From a virus, in IMG/VR virus record IMGVR_UViG_3300010413_000045, positions 1 to 53,562 of that record: a DNA stretch of 53,562 nucleotides, one strand, 5' to 3'. The translations under genes and the position numbers were made by a program. Under the pieces are notes generated by a model. The model was not told the DNA's origin, did not search any database, and saw nothing but the letters and a program-made list of their open reading frames with translations. Of this stretch, positions 7,363-15,228 are shown piece after piece; the stretch's first letter is position 1, and every line of letters starts with the position of its first letter.

Positions 7363-8460
7363 CTATGCGTCTTCATCCAAGTCCTCACTTGATCCGGCCT
7401 GAATCTCGTTAAAGACAATACCTGTGTCACGATAGGCTCTGGACTCAATAAATGTTGTCAGGAACTCCTGCTCTGTTGTCACTTCGAAATTGTATTCAAA
7501 ATCATACACGTGGGAATAATAGGCTTTATCATACCGACCGGCATCATGGCCTATAAGTGACGTGAGGTATTCAGTATTCCCGAAATCGTCAAAGGAAATA
7601 CCAGAGGCAACGGAGAGCATAAGCTGGTATATTTCATCATATGACAACTTGACAGCTAAAGCCGCCGCCGTTTCATTCGCCGTAGGGTAAAATACCACTA
7701 TTGAAAAAGTATTGATATTCAGCGGTCTGTCGGTCTGTCCGGCGACATTTAATTGATTCGCATCATTTTTCAGCGTCCTGGATTTTGATGTAACTGAGCC
7801 TCCCATAATTACATACATCCATAATTCATCTTTGGAGGCTACGGGCGTGTAAAGGGAAACGGCGCGATCAGCATCAACCGCTACGGCTATACGGAAATCT
7901 TTAGACCGGATATACCCCGGAGGGACAGTGCCCGGTGTTAATTCAGCAATTCCGATAAGATCGATTTCATAGGTATCCTGATCAATTACTCGGGTAATAT
8001 TCTTTAACCCATTGATCCCGATTTCTCTGATTTCCCGTAAAACTTCATTGCCATTCAATACAGGCTGTGAGGTTCCCGATATTTCAAAAGTTTTTCTATC
8101 TGGAACAGACAACAAAGGGAACTCACCATTAAATTGTGAATCGGTGAATCCTTCAAGTGTTATAGTCTCAATATTTATGTAATCCTCAGTCAGATCGTGA
8201 GGCAGAGAAGTTGTGAAGCGTATCGTATCATCAGCCGAATTATATACCGCCGCCGTGATAGGATTATCGACTCGGCCACGAGACAAGACAACCGGATCAC
8301 CGGCAGATAGTCCGTGAAGAGTATCGGTAATTCTCAAAACCTGTGGATCCCCATCAACAATGACAGCCGTTATATCAAGGTTCGTTGAGAATCGGCTCGA
8401 CAGCACAGGAACGTACTTCTGTAAATGCGTTAAAATATCATAGGGAGAATAAAAGCTCAT
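7363..8460 (-). CDS. Putative head-tail joining / tail terminator-region protein (365 aa)
   Basis: A large beta-rich protein between the gp10-like gene and the sheath. Its C-terminal part (about residues 240-350) has the helical and strand pattern found in neck or tail-completion proteins, while residues 20-180 contain repeated short strands (for example ITDTLHGLSAGDPVVLS) like bacterial Ig or carbohydrate modules. A similar phrase, IPHTLSTGLQVTISG, occurs in the gp47 homologue at 41995-43323, so a small shared beta module may be present in both. ATG 8460 overlaps the preceding stop (ATGA). Confidence 0.5.
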   Translation of the reverse strand: MSFYSPYDILTHLQKYVPVLSSRFSTNLDITAVIVDGDPQVLRITDTLHGLSAGDPVVLSRGRVDNPITAAVYNSADDTIRFTTSLPHDLTEDYINIETITLEGFTDSQFNGEFPLLSVPDRKTFEISGTSQPVLNGNEVLREIREIGINGLKNITRVIDQDTYEIDLIGIAELTPGTVPPGYIRSKDFRIAVAVDADRAVSLYTPVASKDELWMYVIMGGSVTSKSRTLKNDANQLNVAGQTDRPLNINTFSIVVFYPTANETAAALAVKLSYDEIYQLMLSVASGISFDDFGNTEYLTSLIGHDAGRYDKAYYSHVYDFEYNFEVTTEQEFLTTFIESRAYRDTGIVFNEIQAGSSEDLDEDA

Positions 8461-8879
8461 GCGATACTCCATAAATCACGCTCTAAAAGCATGTGTAAAT
8501 CTTCAATTGTGTTCGTCCAGTAGGGTCGTGGCGACATTTTACTGGTTCCTTCCTCAAGGAATAGGGGATATGGTGCGCCATTCTGTGAACGGGCATTGTT
8601 GTAAAGCAATAATTCCATAGGGCGGGAGGTATACCGGAAACTTTTTGCCAACATCCCCGATCTTTTAGCCGGTGGTTCGCCCGGTGCGGAAGCCCTGTAT
8701 TTACGGCCTCGGTAGGAATAAACACGGCCAGAGCGGGGTCCGGTGGTTACAACTTTCTCAAGTTGCGTTTTAACCTCCTTCCCGTGCCTCCTGAGTGACC
8801 GACCTATATTCTCTTCGTGCTTATAGATTTCTTTGCTAACGAGAATAGTGGTTTCATTCTTGCCGGTAGCGTAAGCCAT
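8457..8879 (-). CDS. HK97 gp10-like head-tail connector (140 aa)
   Basis: The central motif YSYRGRKYRASAPGEPPA followed by KRSGMLAKSFRY is characteristic of HK97 gp10 / Mu gpG-type connector and tail-completion proteins, which act at the neck. The C-terminal segment PYPLFLEEGTSKMSPRPYW also fits this family. It overlaps the genes on both sides by 1 and 4 bases. I regard the family assignment as solid and the exact neck position as inferred. Confidence 0.75.
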   Translation of the reverse strand: MAYATGKNETTILVSKEIYKHEENIGRSLRRHGKEVKTQLEKVVTTGPRSGRVYSYRGRKYRASAPGEPPAKRSGMLAKSFRYTSRPMELLLYNNARSQNGAPYPLFLEEGTSKMSPRPYWTNTIEDLHMLLERDLWSIA

Positions 8880-9328
8880 TATCCCTCACTTGCCGCGTTT
8901 TCAGTAAATCCGGTTTCGGCTAATCGTAAGATCATCCATTCATCATCGGTTCCGTAAGCCTCAGGAGCATATTTCAGTTTAAACCGGCGTGTTTTTCCGG
9001 ACGGTCCTTCAACTTCAACGTAACAGCGGTTTATATCCAGCTCGTAAACAGTATCGTCATAGGCGATATACCCGACATGAGTGTAATTCTCTGCTGACTG
9101 ATCAACCATAGAAACGCCATTCCAGCGGCGTGTAGGGCGAACTCTTTCAAGGTATCCATCATAAACACCTACGGTAGTAAATTGCTCGGAGGGTTGATAA
9201 GTATGCCCCGGATTTGTTCCTTGCTGCGTCCTGGTTTTAACGGTCAGAATATCGTCTAGCGTTCCAGCGCAAAGAGTTTCTTTATCGAACATGGTGTAAA
9301 CACACCGGCCTTTTCTTTTTGTTGCCAT
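8879..9328 (-). CDS. Putative head-closure (head-tail adaptor) protein (149 aa)
   Basis: A small beta-rich protein with a cluster of Arg and Tyr (for example YLERVRPTRRWNG), located between the connector gene 9768-10517 and the gp10-like gene, the slot usually held by the head-closure protein. I assign it by synteny and size only. The GNAT gene on the opposite strand separates it from the upstream connector. Confidence 0.5.
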   Translation of the reverse strand: MATKRKGRCVYTMFDKETLCAGTLDDILTVKTRTQQGTNPGHTYQPSEQFTTVGVYDGYLERVRPTRRWNGVSMVDQSAENYTHVGYIAYDDTVYELDINRCYVEVEGPSGKTRRFKLKYAPEAYGTDDEWMILRLAETGFTENAASEG

Positions 9329-9379
9329 AGGATAATAATAACAGGTTTGAAATTATTTGCAATATTATTAAATTAGTGC

Positions 9380-9408
9380 TTGCATTGTGTGATAGTGTGT
9401 GGTATATT
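9380..9408 (+). promoter_or_regulatory. TTGCAY-family promoter of the acetyltransferase gene
   Basis: TTGCAT at 9380-9385, a 17-base spacer rich in GTGTG, and TATATT at 9403-9408 preceded by TGG, an extended -10. The same layout recurs at 31578 and 34039. Transcription would begin near 9415, about 17 bases before the ATG and through a GGAG ribosome site. Confidence 0.75.
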
Positions 9409-9431
9409 AAATATAGATAGGAGATATAGAG

Positions 9432-9740
9432 ATGACAAAAACAGGATACAGCCTGGATGTATATGACAATAGCGAAGAGGATATGATCGATGATTGTAGA
9501 GCCGAAAAGTACGTTAGAATCGATTATATTACAGTAGCAGAAGAAGATCGCGGACAGGGCAAAGCAAGGCAGCTCCTCAAGGATGCTATCTCCGAAGCAA
9601 AAACTTACGGCCTCCCCATTTACATGGTAGCTTGTCAACTTGAAAAAGACACAGACCTTGAAAGGCTTGTTGCTTTCTATGAGTCGGAAGGTTTCGACGT
9701 TGTCGGCCAAGCAGGTGACGGCGTTTTGATGAGTCTGTAG
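9432..9740 (+). CDS. GNAT-family N-acetyltransferase (102 aa)
   Basis: A compact GNAT fold: a beta strand IDYITVAEEDRGQGKARQLL carries motif A, in which RGQGKA is the acetyl-CoA pyrophosphate loop, followed by a helix, then the strand IYMVACQ and the C-terminal VAFYESEGFDVVG, which is motif B. It likely transfers an acetyl group to a small molecule or protein; the substrate is unknown. It is the only plus-strand gene in the minus-strand head-tail block and has its own promoter and weak terminator, the organisation of a moron. At 102 residues it is near the minimum for a GNAT. Confidence 0.8.
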   Translation: MTKTGYSLDVYDNSEEDMIDDCRAEKYVRIDYITVAEEDRGQGKARQLLKDAISEAKTYGLPIYMVACQLEKDTDLERLVAFYESEGFDVVGQAGDGVLMSL

Positions 9741-9746
9741 GTTATC

Positions 9747-9769
9747 AGCCCTCACGCGATGGCTTTTTT
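9747..9769 (+). terminator. Weak terminator after the acetyltransferase gene
   Basis: AGCC and GGCT flank a ten-base loop and are followed by six T residues on the plus strand. The stem is only four pairs, so efficiency is uncertain, but its place between the convergent genes at 9740 and 9768 supports it. Confidence 0.45.
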
Positions 9770-10517
9770 AATCAGCAAACCCAAAATTAAACTCAGATCC
9801 AAGTATACCATTTTTCACAGAATACTGATTCGCAATAGACACCGCTTCGCAGGGAATTGGCGTCCCGTTCATATCGCACTCACAGCCCCCGCAGTCTCCC
9901 CGGTTGGTGTAGTAATAAGCTATCGCAACGAGCATAGCGTGAATCAACGGCTGTGGTATATCAGTAACGAGAGGCGTTACACCGTCGTAAGTCGTGTATC
10001 CAGCGGTATAAGTCACGCGCATCCTGAACACATTCGCTCTATCAGCATCGAAAGGAGCCGCCTCACGAAGATACACCGAAGCCCATCCCCGCTGTTCTTT
10101 CCGTTCGGTTACATTTTCAAATAACCCCGTTGCCGCCTCCGTTCCTTTATCCAGAGTCTGATAAACACCGTTTGTATCCAAGTACTCGATTATCCCGATA
10201 TCGTCAAGCGACAGGACAGGAGATCGGTTTAACTGTAATTTGACATTAGAATCAAGGAAAGCAGAGAATAGGCCATCTGACAGCTCATATTCGGCAATAT
10301 AGGTCTTACGGCGGAGATCAACCCACATATAATTTTCAAAAGTCTCGACCACCATTTTAATCAGCCGGTCAATAGTGGCCTGATTCCGTGTTTTCTTCTG
10401 GTCGGATAAGCGAAGCCATGAAGCCACATCGTCAACGGTTATAGGGTATCCAGCTGCGACACTGGAAAGATTTGTGATAAGCGGAGAAATTGTAACCGCT
10501 GGATTTTCGTATGACAT
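9768..10517 (-). CDS. Head-tail connector, gp6-like (249 aa)
   Basis: The N-terminus has the phrase ITVDDVASWLRLSD and a following run of helices, typical of HK97 gp6 / SPP1 gp15-type connector proteins; IPQPLIHAMLVAIAYYYTNRG near the C-terminus fits the closing helix of this family. It binds the portal ring in related phages. An unusual Cys cluster (CGGCECD) follows this helix. The gene comes just after the tRNA-Thr on the minus strand. Confidence 0.75.
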   Translation of the reverse strand: MSYENPAVTISPLITNLSSVAAGYPITVDDVASWLRLSDQKKTRNQATIDRLIKMVVETFENYMWVDLRRKTYIAEYELSDGLFSAFLDSNVKLQLNRSPVLSLDDIGIIEYLDTNGVYQTLDKGTEAATGLFENVTERKEQRGWASVYLREAAPFDADRANVFRMRVTYTAGYTTYDGVTPLVTDIPQPLIHAMLVAIAYYYTNRGDCGGCECDMNGTPIPCEAVSIANQYSVKNGILGSEFNFGFAD

Positions 10518-10533
10518 TTATTCCTCCACAAAA

Positions 10534-10606
10534 AGCCCTCAGTGGGACTTGAACCCACAACATACGGTTTACAGGACCGCAACTCTGCCAATTGAGCTAC
10601 AAGGGC
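10534..10606 (-). tRNA. tRNA-Thr (UGU) with C33
   Basis: A full cloverleaf: acceptor GCCCTTG pairs with TGAGGGC, the D arm contains AGCTCAATTGGCAGAG, the T arm has GTGGG-TTCAAGT-CCCAC, and the discriminator is U. The anticodon stem GCGGT/ACCGT closes a seven-base loop CCTGTAA, placing UGU at 34-36. Position 33 is C rather than the near-universal U. No 3' CCA is encoded. It lies between a terminator and the connector gene in the head operon and is transcribed with it. Confidence 0.9.
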
Positions 10607-10612
10607 GTGTTC

Positions 10613-10638
10613 AAAAAAGACGAGCCTTTCGGCCCGCC
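10613..10638 (-). terminator. Intrinsic terminator between head genes and tRNA-Thr
   Basis: On the minus strand GGCGGGCC pairs with GGCTCGTC (two G-U pairs) across a GAAA loop and is followed by TTTTTT. It sits 5 bases after the stop of 10643-10966 and just before the tRNA, so transcripts of capsid genes partly end here. Confidence 0.85.
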
Positions 10639-10642
10639 TCAT

Positions 10643-10966
10643 TTATGCCTCAAGGGCGTTCTGGATCACTTCCAGGATTTCAGCCTTTTTACTGGCCTCT
10701 CCGAGATCAATCGGAGGATCATGCTTTTCAGCGAACTCTTTAAGCTCACCGACTTTCATATCTTCCAATCCAGCAGAACTGAATCCGGCGGTCGGTTCCT
10801 CTACGGGTTTCCCACCAGCTTTGGCAACTCCGGCCTCAAGAAAATATTTAGCGTATCCGTCAGCGATAGGGTAGACTTTTTCAGCCTTCACATCTTCGAC
10901 AGTTACCTCAACAGATTCTTTCGGAGCGGATCCATATTTACCGGCCTTCGTGAATATAATATTCAT
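10643..10966 (-). CDS. Hypothetical head-region protein with HeH/LEM-like C-terminus (107 aa)
   Basis: The N-terminal half is a small beta-rich segment. The last 40 residues, beginning LEDMKVGELKEFAEKH and ending KKAEILEVIQNAL, match the helix-extended-loop-helix pattern of the phage HeH/LEM family, frequent near capsid genes. It lies 10 bases after the putative decoration gene and before a terminator. It could be a capsid accessory protein; the exact role is not evident. Confidence 0.55.
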   Translation of the reverse strand: MNIIFTKAGKYGSAPKESVEVTVEDVKAEKVYPIADGYAKYFLEAGVAKAGGKPVEEPTAGFSSAGLEDMKVGELKEFAEKHDPPIDLGEASKKAEILEVIQNALEA

Positions 10967-10976
10967 CGGCTACCCC

Positions 10977-11450
10977 TTATCTCTTAGGAGCAGTTACATC
11001 AGCATCGGCAAGAGGTCCGGGAGCGATCATGTCAGCATCAGCCACTACAGAAGACTCTTTAACCTGGGGTTTAACCATGGAATCCTGAAGGAGTCCGACT
11101 CCGGCAACGGTTCCGGTAGGTCCTGTACATGTCAGCACTGGGCGAACATATCTTTCTTTGGCTACACAGCCGATATGGATGTTTCCGTCTGCTGAGATCG
11201 GGAAGGATCCTGGGTAATACAGATTTTCGCTTTCTGGAATGTCTGCCCATGCATCAGCTACGCCGTTATCGCTGGACTCCTGCCATTTTACAGAGTCAAC
11301 TGAACCGGCGGAAATGGCGATAACAAGAGCGAGTGTAACGCTTCTATAGTTGAGTGTATCAATACTGTTCCCTGTCACTGAAGCCGCGAGGGCTGTTGCA
11401 GGATCGAATCCTACCGCGGGAGCACTGTTTGAAAACTGTTCTTTATCCAT
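10977..11450 (-). CDS. Possible capsid decoration protein (157 aa)
   Basis: A small beta-rich protein directly downstream of the major capsid gene. The middle contains SVKWQESSDNGVADAWADIP, a pattern typical of phage proteins that measure or decorate capsid surfaces and are found after HK97-type capsid genes. I infer the decoration role from position and size. A D/A-rich C-terminal tail is noticeable. Confidence 0.5.
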   Translation of the reverse strand: MDKEQFSNSAPAVGFDPATALAASVTGNSIDTLNYRSVTLALVIAISAGSVDSVKWQESSDNGVADAWADIPESENLYYPGSFPISADGNIHIGCVAKERYVRPVLTCTGPTGTVAGVGLLQDSMVKPQVKESSVVADADMIAPGPLADADVTAPKR

Positions 11451-11509
11451 TTTAATCTCCTATTATGGATTTAGCCGGATATTTCACCGGCTATAAAATC
11501 ACGCCAGAA

Positions 11510-12844
11510 TTAGGCTTTAACCTTCATTCTGACACCGGCTTCATGAATCTTCACTTTACCGACACTGTATTTGTGAGTTGCATATTCGGTTATAGCAGCA
11601 GCTTTCTGAGTTACTTCGTCGATAATGATGGAAATATCAGCACGGTCAACGATCTGGTAGAACTTTCTCATGTCTGCGAACAGAACAGGGAACTTACCAG
11701 CACCAGCGTCAGCATCGTCGAACTCTATAAACTCAGAAGAATATCTGTAACCGTTGATCGTTGCCGGAGCTCCGGAGGCGGCATCACCGAAAGCGGGGTT
11801 CCATAGGTAACGACCTGATCCATCCTGAAGCAGTCTGAAAAATACAAGGGATTTCCGGTTGAACATATACATCGGATCGTATCCGCGTTTCAGCTCGCCT
11901 GTGATTTTAATCATATCGTCAAAATCGATTGCTCCGGATGCAGCGGTTGTGAACTCAGGCACGTTCGCGTCAACTGACCATCCCAGACCTTTATTTACTC
12001 CGTCGCCATCAAAAAACTCCTGACCTTCGAGTACTGCGAACTGCTCAGCAGAATCCATCATAATTTCATTAACGATATCATAGGCGTTGAACAGAAGCAT
12101 ATCCTGAGTTACGGGAGTGATCGAAGTCATTCTCTGAGGGCTGAAATCGTTTTCGCCGTATTTGGATGTAGAGCTATCAGCGCTTCTGGCCTCACCTGGT
12201 CTAAATGCTTTACCGATAGAAGTTCTAATAGGCTCAGTATAGGTTTTGGAAGAAACCTGTTTAACCGTTGCGAATCTTCTGATAGGTCCAGATTCGATAA
12301 TAACTTTATTGAGCATATCCGCATATTCGGGAGGACATAGGAAACTGCCATATTCACCGATATCTGTCCTGAGCAGATCGGAAGATGCCTTCTCATTATA
12401 CCGTTTAACGAACTGACCCATTGTTTTAGCGTCAGCACTCTGGAAATCGAAGTTCTTCATTGAACCGAATACTCTGGCGGCTTTCTGCTCGTTCTGGGGA
12501 TCGCTGATAAACTCAGGCCAGCTCTTAACGAGCATAGCACCCATAACTGCCATAGCGTCTTTCTTCATGGCTTCGCCATCGGATCCAGTGGAAGCGCCAG
12601 CAGCGGCGAGACCTTCAAGGCCTTTAATTCGGTCTTTCAATTCTTCAGAAGCTTTCTGAGCTTCAGCATATTTTTGGTTAGCTTCTTCGTTCGCTTTCTC
12701 GAATCTTGCCTCGATATCAGCGGACTTTTCAGCCAATGCTTTAAACTCAGGGGAGTTGACACCATTTTCCTCGGCGAACTTCCTCTGCTTGTCAGTGACC
12801 TGCTTCATTTCTTTGATCAGATCATCAAGTTTTTCATCTGCCAT
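11510..12844 (-). CDS. Major capsid protein, HK97 fold (444 aa)
   Basis: The first 100 residues are a charged coiled coil, equivalent to the HK97 delta/scaffolding domain removed by the protease. The remainder has typical HK97-family phrases such as DIGEYGSFLCPPEYADMLNK, GPIRRFATVKQVSSKTYTEP and MFNRKSLVFFRLLQDGSGRY. I take ATG 12844, behind AAGGAGAATGAA, rather than an in-frame TTG at 12859. It overlaps no neighbour and follows the protease gene by one base, the standard protease-capsid order. Confidence 0.9.
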   Translation of the reverse strand: MADEKLDDLIKEMKQVTDKQRKFAEENGVNSPEFKALAEKSADIEARFEKANEEANQKYAEAQKASEELKDRIKGLEGLAAAGASTGSDGEAMKKDAMAVMGAMLVKSWPEFISDPQNEQKAARVFGSMKNFDFQSADAKTMGQFVKRYNEKASSDLLRTDIGEYGSFLCPPEYADMLNKVIIESGPIRRFATVKQVSSKTYTEPIRTSIGKAFRPGEARSADSSTSKYGENDFSPQRMTSITPVTQDMLLFNAYDIVNEIMMDSAEQFAVLEGQEFFDGDGVNKGLGWSVDANVPEFTTAASGAIDFDDMIKITGELKRGYDPMYMFNRKSLVFFRLLQDGSGRYLWNPAFGDAASGAPATINGYRYSSEFIEFDDADAGAGKFPVLFADMRKFYQIVDRADISIIIDEVTQKAAAITEYATHKYSVGKVKIHEAGVRMKVKA

Positions 12845-12845
12845 T

Positions 12846-14012
12846 TCATTCTCCTTCAAATGACTTTTTCAAATCCGCAAATGCTTTCCCGAGTTTATCG
12901 CCATCACTTGACACCGAACCTTCCGAAACCGGAGAGCGAAGCGCCTCGACAATCACCTCTTTCGCACCTGTCGAAAGAATTACATTTTCATTACCTAGGA
13001 TGTATTCAACATCTTCCGGATACATGGACTTCAAGGTCATTTTATCAACAAAGAACTTCCCTGCTGATTTAAACGGCTCCTCTCTGCCCAATTTCTTGTA
13101 TACTCTGTTAATATATCCCTTAATTGCGCTCTTGTCACCCTCCGGGATATTCACACCGCCACGGGAACCGGCCAGAACTCCGGCAATCGCGTAAATGGCG
13201 CGGGGAACGATTTTGAAACCTCCGTCCATGTAATAGACATAGGGGAGTTTATACCCGCCGAACTTATCCGCATTTTCGGGATCGTAGTACATAAACCCCT
13301 TGCGGTAATTCTTGCTCGGGTTTTCTTCCGATCCGGTATTTGCGCGGATATCCGATACGGATTTATTCGAATCCCATTTTGTCGCCTCGTCAGCAAAGGG
13401 ATACATTGTGAAGTTGGTTGATTTTGATTGAACCTCGCTATCGAGAGTTATTTCACCAGATTTGATAAAATCCATAACAGCCGATTTGACACCATCATCC
13501 ATGTCTTTCGTGTTTCCAGACATAATACTTTTCGCCTGTTTTCGGACAGAAAAAACGGAAGCTTTTGGGTTCATCGGAAAAGTTACAAATGATGACTCGC
13601 GTAATGCACCCTTTATCAAATCGTTGCACTTATCAACCACGTTATACTTCTCTTCAAATGTCCAATATCCGATAGATGCCGCCTTAACTGATCCGACTCT
13701 CATTTGAGGATACACTCTACCCATTACAAAAGTATCATCCATCGGCATTTTTGCGATAAATCTCAAACCATTATTATCTGATTCGTAAAACTTAATACCA
13801 ATAGGCTCTGAAGAGTTATGTTGCCACAGCGCAGGCCGCTGGTTACCGTTTTCTCTCAGGTCATCTACAAAAAAAGAAGGGAGTACACGATCACCGCCAA
13901 GGTCTATGTTGTTGTAAAAAGAAGCATACCCTTCCACGATTATCATATTTTCTCCGGAATCTTCTTTTACGCTCTTTATCTCGCAGGGAACGAGCATATA
14001 ATCTTTTTTCAT
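12846..14012 (-). CDS. Prohead protease with long C-terminal extension (388 aa)
   Basis: The N-terminal 180 residues show the HK97 U35 protease signature: VEGYASFYNNIDLGGDRVLP, the catalytic His in LWQHNSSEPIG, and the catalytic Ser in VKAASIGYW. About 200 further residues follow, including a second domain with NYRKGFMYYDPENADKFGGYKLP and a helix-rich tail, so the protein is longer than minimal proteases and may carry an added domain with scaffold or other function. It would process the capsid delta domain. Two bases separate it from the capsid start. Confidence 0.8.
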   Translation of the reverse strand: MKKDYMLVPCEIKSVKEDSGENMIIVEGYASFYNNIDLGGDRVLPSFFVDDLRENGNQRPALWQHNSSEPIGIKFYESDNNGLRFIAKMPMDDTFVMGRVYPQMRVGSVKAASIGYWTFEEKYNVVDKCNDLIKGALRESSFVTFPMNPKASVFSVRKQAKSIMSGNTKDMDDGVKSAVMDFIKSGEITLDSEVQSKSTNFTMYPFADEATKWDSNKSVSDIRANTGSEENPSKNYRKGFMYYDPENADKFGGYKLPYVYYMDGGFKIVPRAIYAIAGVLAGSRGGVNIPEGDKSAIKGYINRVYKKLGREEPFKSAGKFFVDKMTLKSMYPEDVEYILGNENVILSTGAKEVIVEALRSPVSEGSVSSDGDKLGKAFADLKKSFEGE

Positions 14013-14064
14013 TATTCCCCCATTGATTTAATATTATCGGTTGATTTGTCGGTTGTCAATTGCA

Positions 14065-14922
14065 TCACAATATCACCTCACTACACCGGCAATTAGCCAC
14101 ATTAGCCATAGATGCGCCCATAGACGTATCGCCAGGGTACCGCAAATACTCCCCGTTCACGATAAACGGCTCTGTACGTGGAACAGTCTGAAAATTAGCC
14201 GCCTGATGCCATGGCCTAACCTTCGCATCACCCATAGTCACCCATGTGTGAGAGACCACAGCCAGTAAAGCGAATAAATCAGCATTATCAACACGGCCTA
14301 TATCGTCAGCGATTTCCTGATGAGTCAACGAACCGGATAAATCGGCAGCTTCCCGGGCAAGCGCTCTATTGCCGTCAACAATGGCATCATTCATCATATC
14401 ATCGGCGATAGACTGCATCGTCTTTTTCACTTCCTCGGTCAGCATTTGGGTTTCAGTAACAGAAATATTGCCGACACGCCCGCCGTTTTTCACTTTGAAG
14501 ATATTCGCCGCCGTCCGGTTTATCGCTCCCTGATCGGGGTTAATCATCCCTTCGGCTATAAGCTGTTGTAACGCTTCCTCTCGTGATTCCCTGATGAGCT
14601 TTTTTGTGGTCCGGTCTATAATTCCCGATTGCCTTACAGCTCGACCGGCAAGAATAGCTAGTATAGCCTCTTCCAGTCCGTACTCATCCTCTTCCTGTTT
14701 TAATCTGACCCCTGTCAGATTGCGCACAACTCGCCTGTAATTCTTATTCAGTAAGGGCTCGATTGGGTCCGGAAATCCTCCGGAAGCTACTGAGCGCCTC
14801 GCCTTGGCAAAGTACGAAATAAGATCACGCTTGAAAGGTTTTTCCGATTGCAGTTTTATCCGCAGGAGTTTGCGGGCTTGCTTTAGGGCGTGTTGTTTTT
14901 GGCGGGGGGTTAGGTCAGGCAT
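14065..14922 (-). CDS. Mu gpF-like minor head protein (285 aa)
   Basis: The C-terminal third contains VSHTWVTMGDAKVRPWHQ, and the end has a Cys pair in ANVANCRCSEVIL; both are hallmarks of the phage Mu F / SPP1 gp7 head morphogenesis family (toxin-like fold). The N-terminal part is basic and helical. It is placed between portal and protease, as in Mu-like and SPP1-like phages, and is probably packaged in few copies or involved in portal and DNA ejection events. Confidence 0.85.
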   Translation of the reverse strand: MPDLTPRQKQHALKQARKLLRIKLQSEKPFKRDLISYFAKARRSVASGGFPDPIEPLLNKNYRRVVRNLTGVRLKQEEDEYGLEEAILAILAGRAVRQSGIIDRTTKKLIRESREEALQQLIAEGMINPDQGAINRTAANIFKVKNGGRVGNISVTETQMLTEEVKKTMQSIADDMMNDAIVDGNRALAREAADLSGSLTHQEIADDIGRVDNADLFALLAVVSHTWVTMGDAKVRPWHQAANFQTVPRTEPFIVNGEYLRYPGDTSMGASMANVANCRCSEVIL

Positions 14923-15228
14923 TTATATTAAAGTTTTCTCACTTTCTGGTATTGACTCTATTTCTCCATTCTCGTTTGTATACAATTCAGGAGGAGGAAT
15001 ATATTCCGTTTTTTCAAAACGCTTACAGCTACAATCTTTGTTCCATTTTCGGTTAACCCCAAGTCCAGACTTGATTAATTTTATCGTTTTATGTCCATAA
15101 ACAGGGTCTATGCTCAAAGATTTTATATTGTCAGGATGTATACAACCTTTCGGGCTGTTTCTTAAATAATTGCCCGCGTTCACCATTCCCATATGTACAT
15201 GTTTGCACTTTTCACAAATATTATTCAC
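14923..15228 (-). CDS. Hypothetical Cys-rich protein between portal and gpF genes (101 aa)
   Basis: Five Cys residues: CEKCKH at residues 5-8, a Cys in GCIHPD, and CSC near residue 67, which could make one structural zinc site. Its acidic C-terminus ends ESEKTLI. No family is recognised. It overlaps the portal stop by 4 bases and its own stop abuts the gpF-like start, so the three are translated together. Confidence 0.55.
   Translation of the reverse strand: MNNICEKCKHVHMGMVNAGNYLRNSPKGCIHPDNIKSLSIDPVYGHKTIKLIKSGLGVNRKWNKDCSCKRFEKTEYIPPPELYTNENGEIESIPESEKTLI

Noticed and set aside
9432-9740. Mom-type DNA modification enzyme
   Set aside because: Mu Mom is also GNAT-related, but at 102 residues this protein is less than half its length and no Mom-specific features are visible.
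10439-10642. 67-residue minus-strand frame
   Set aside because: It is the translation of the tRNA-Thr and flanking terminator and is not a protein gene.
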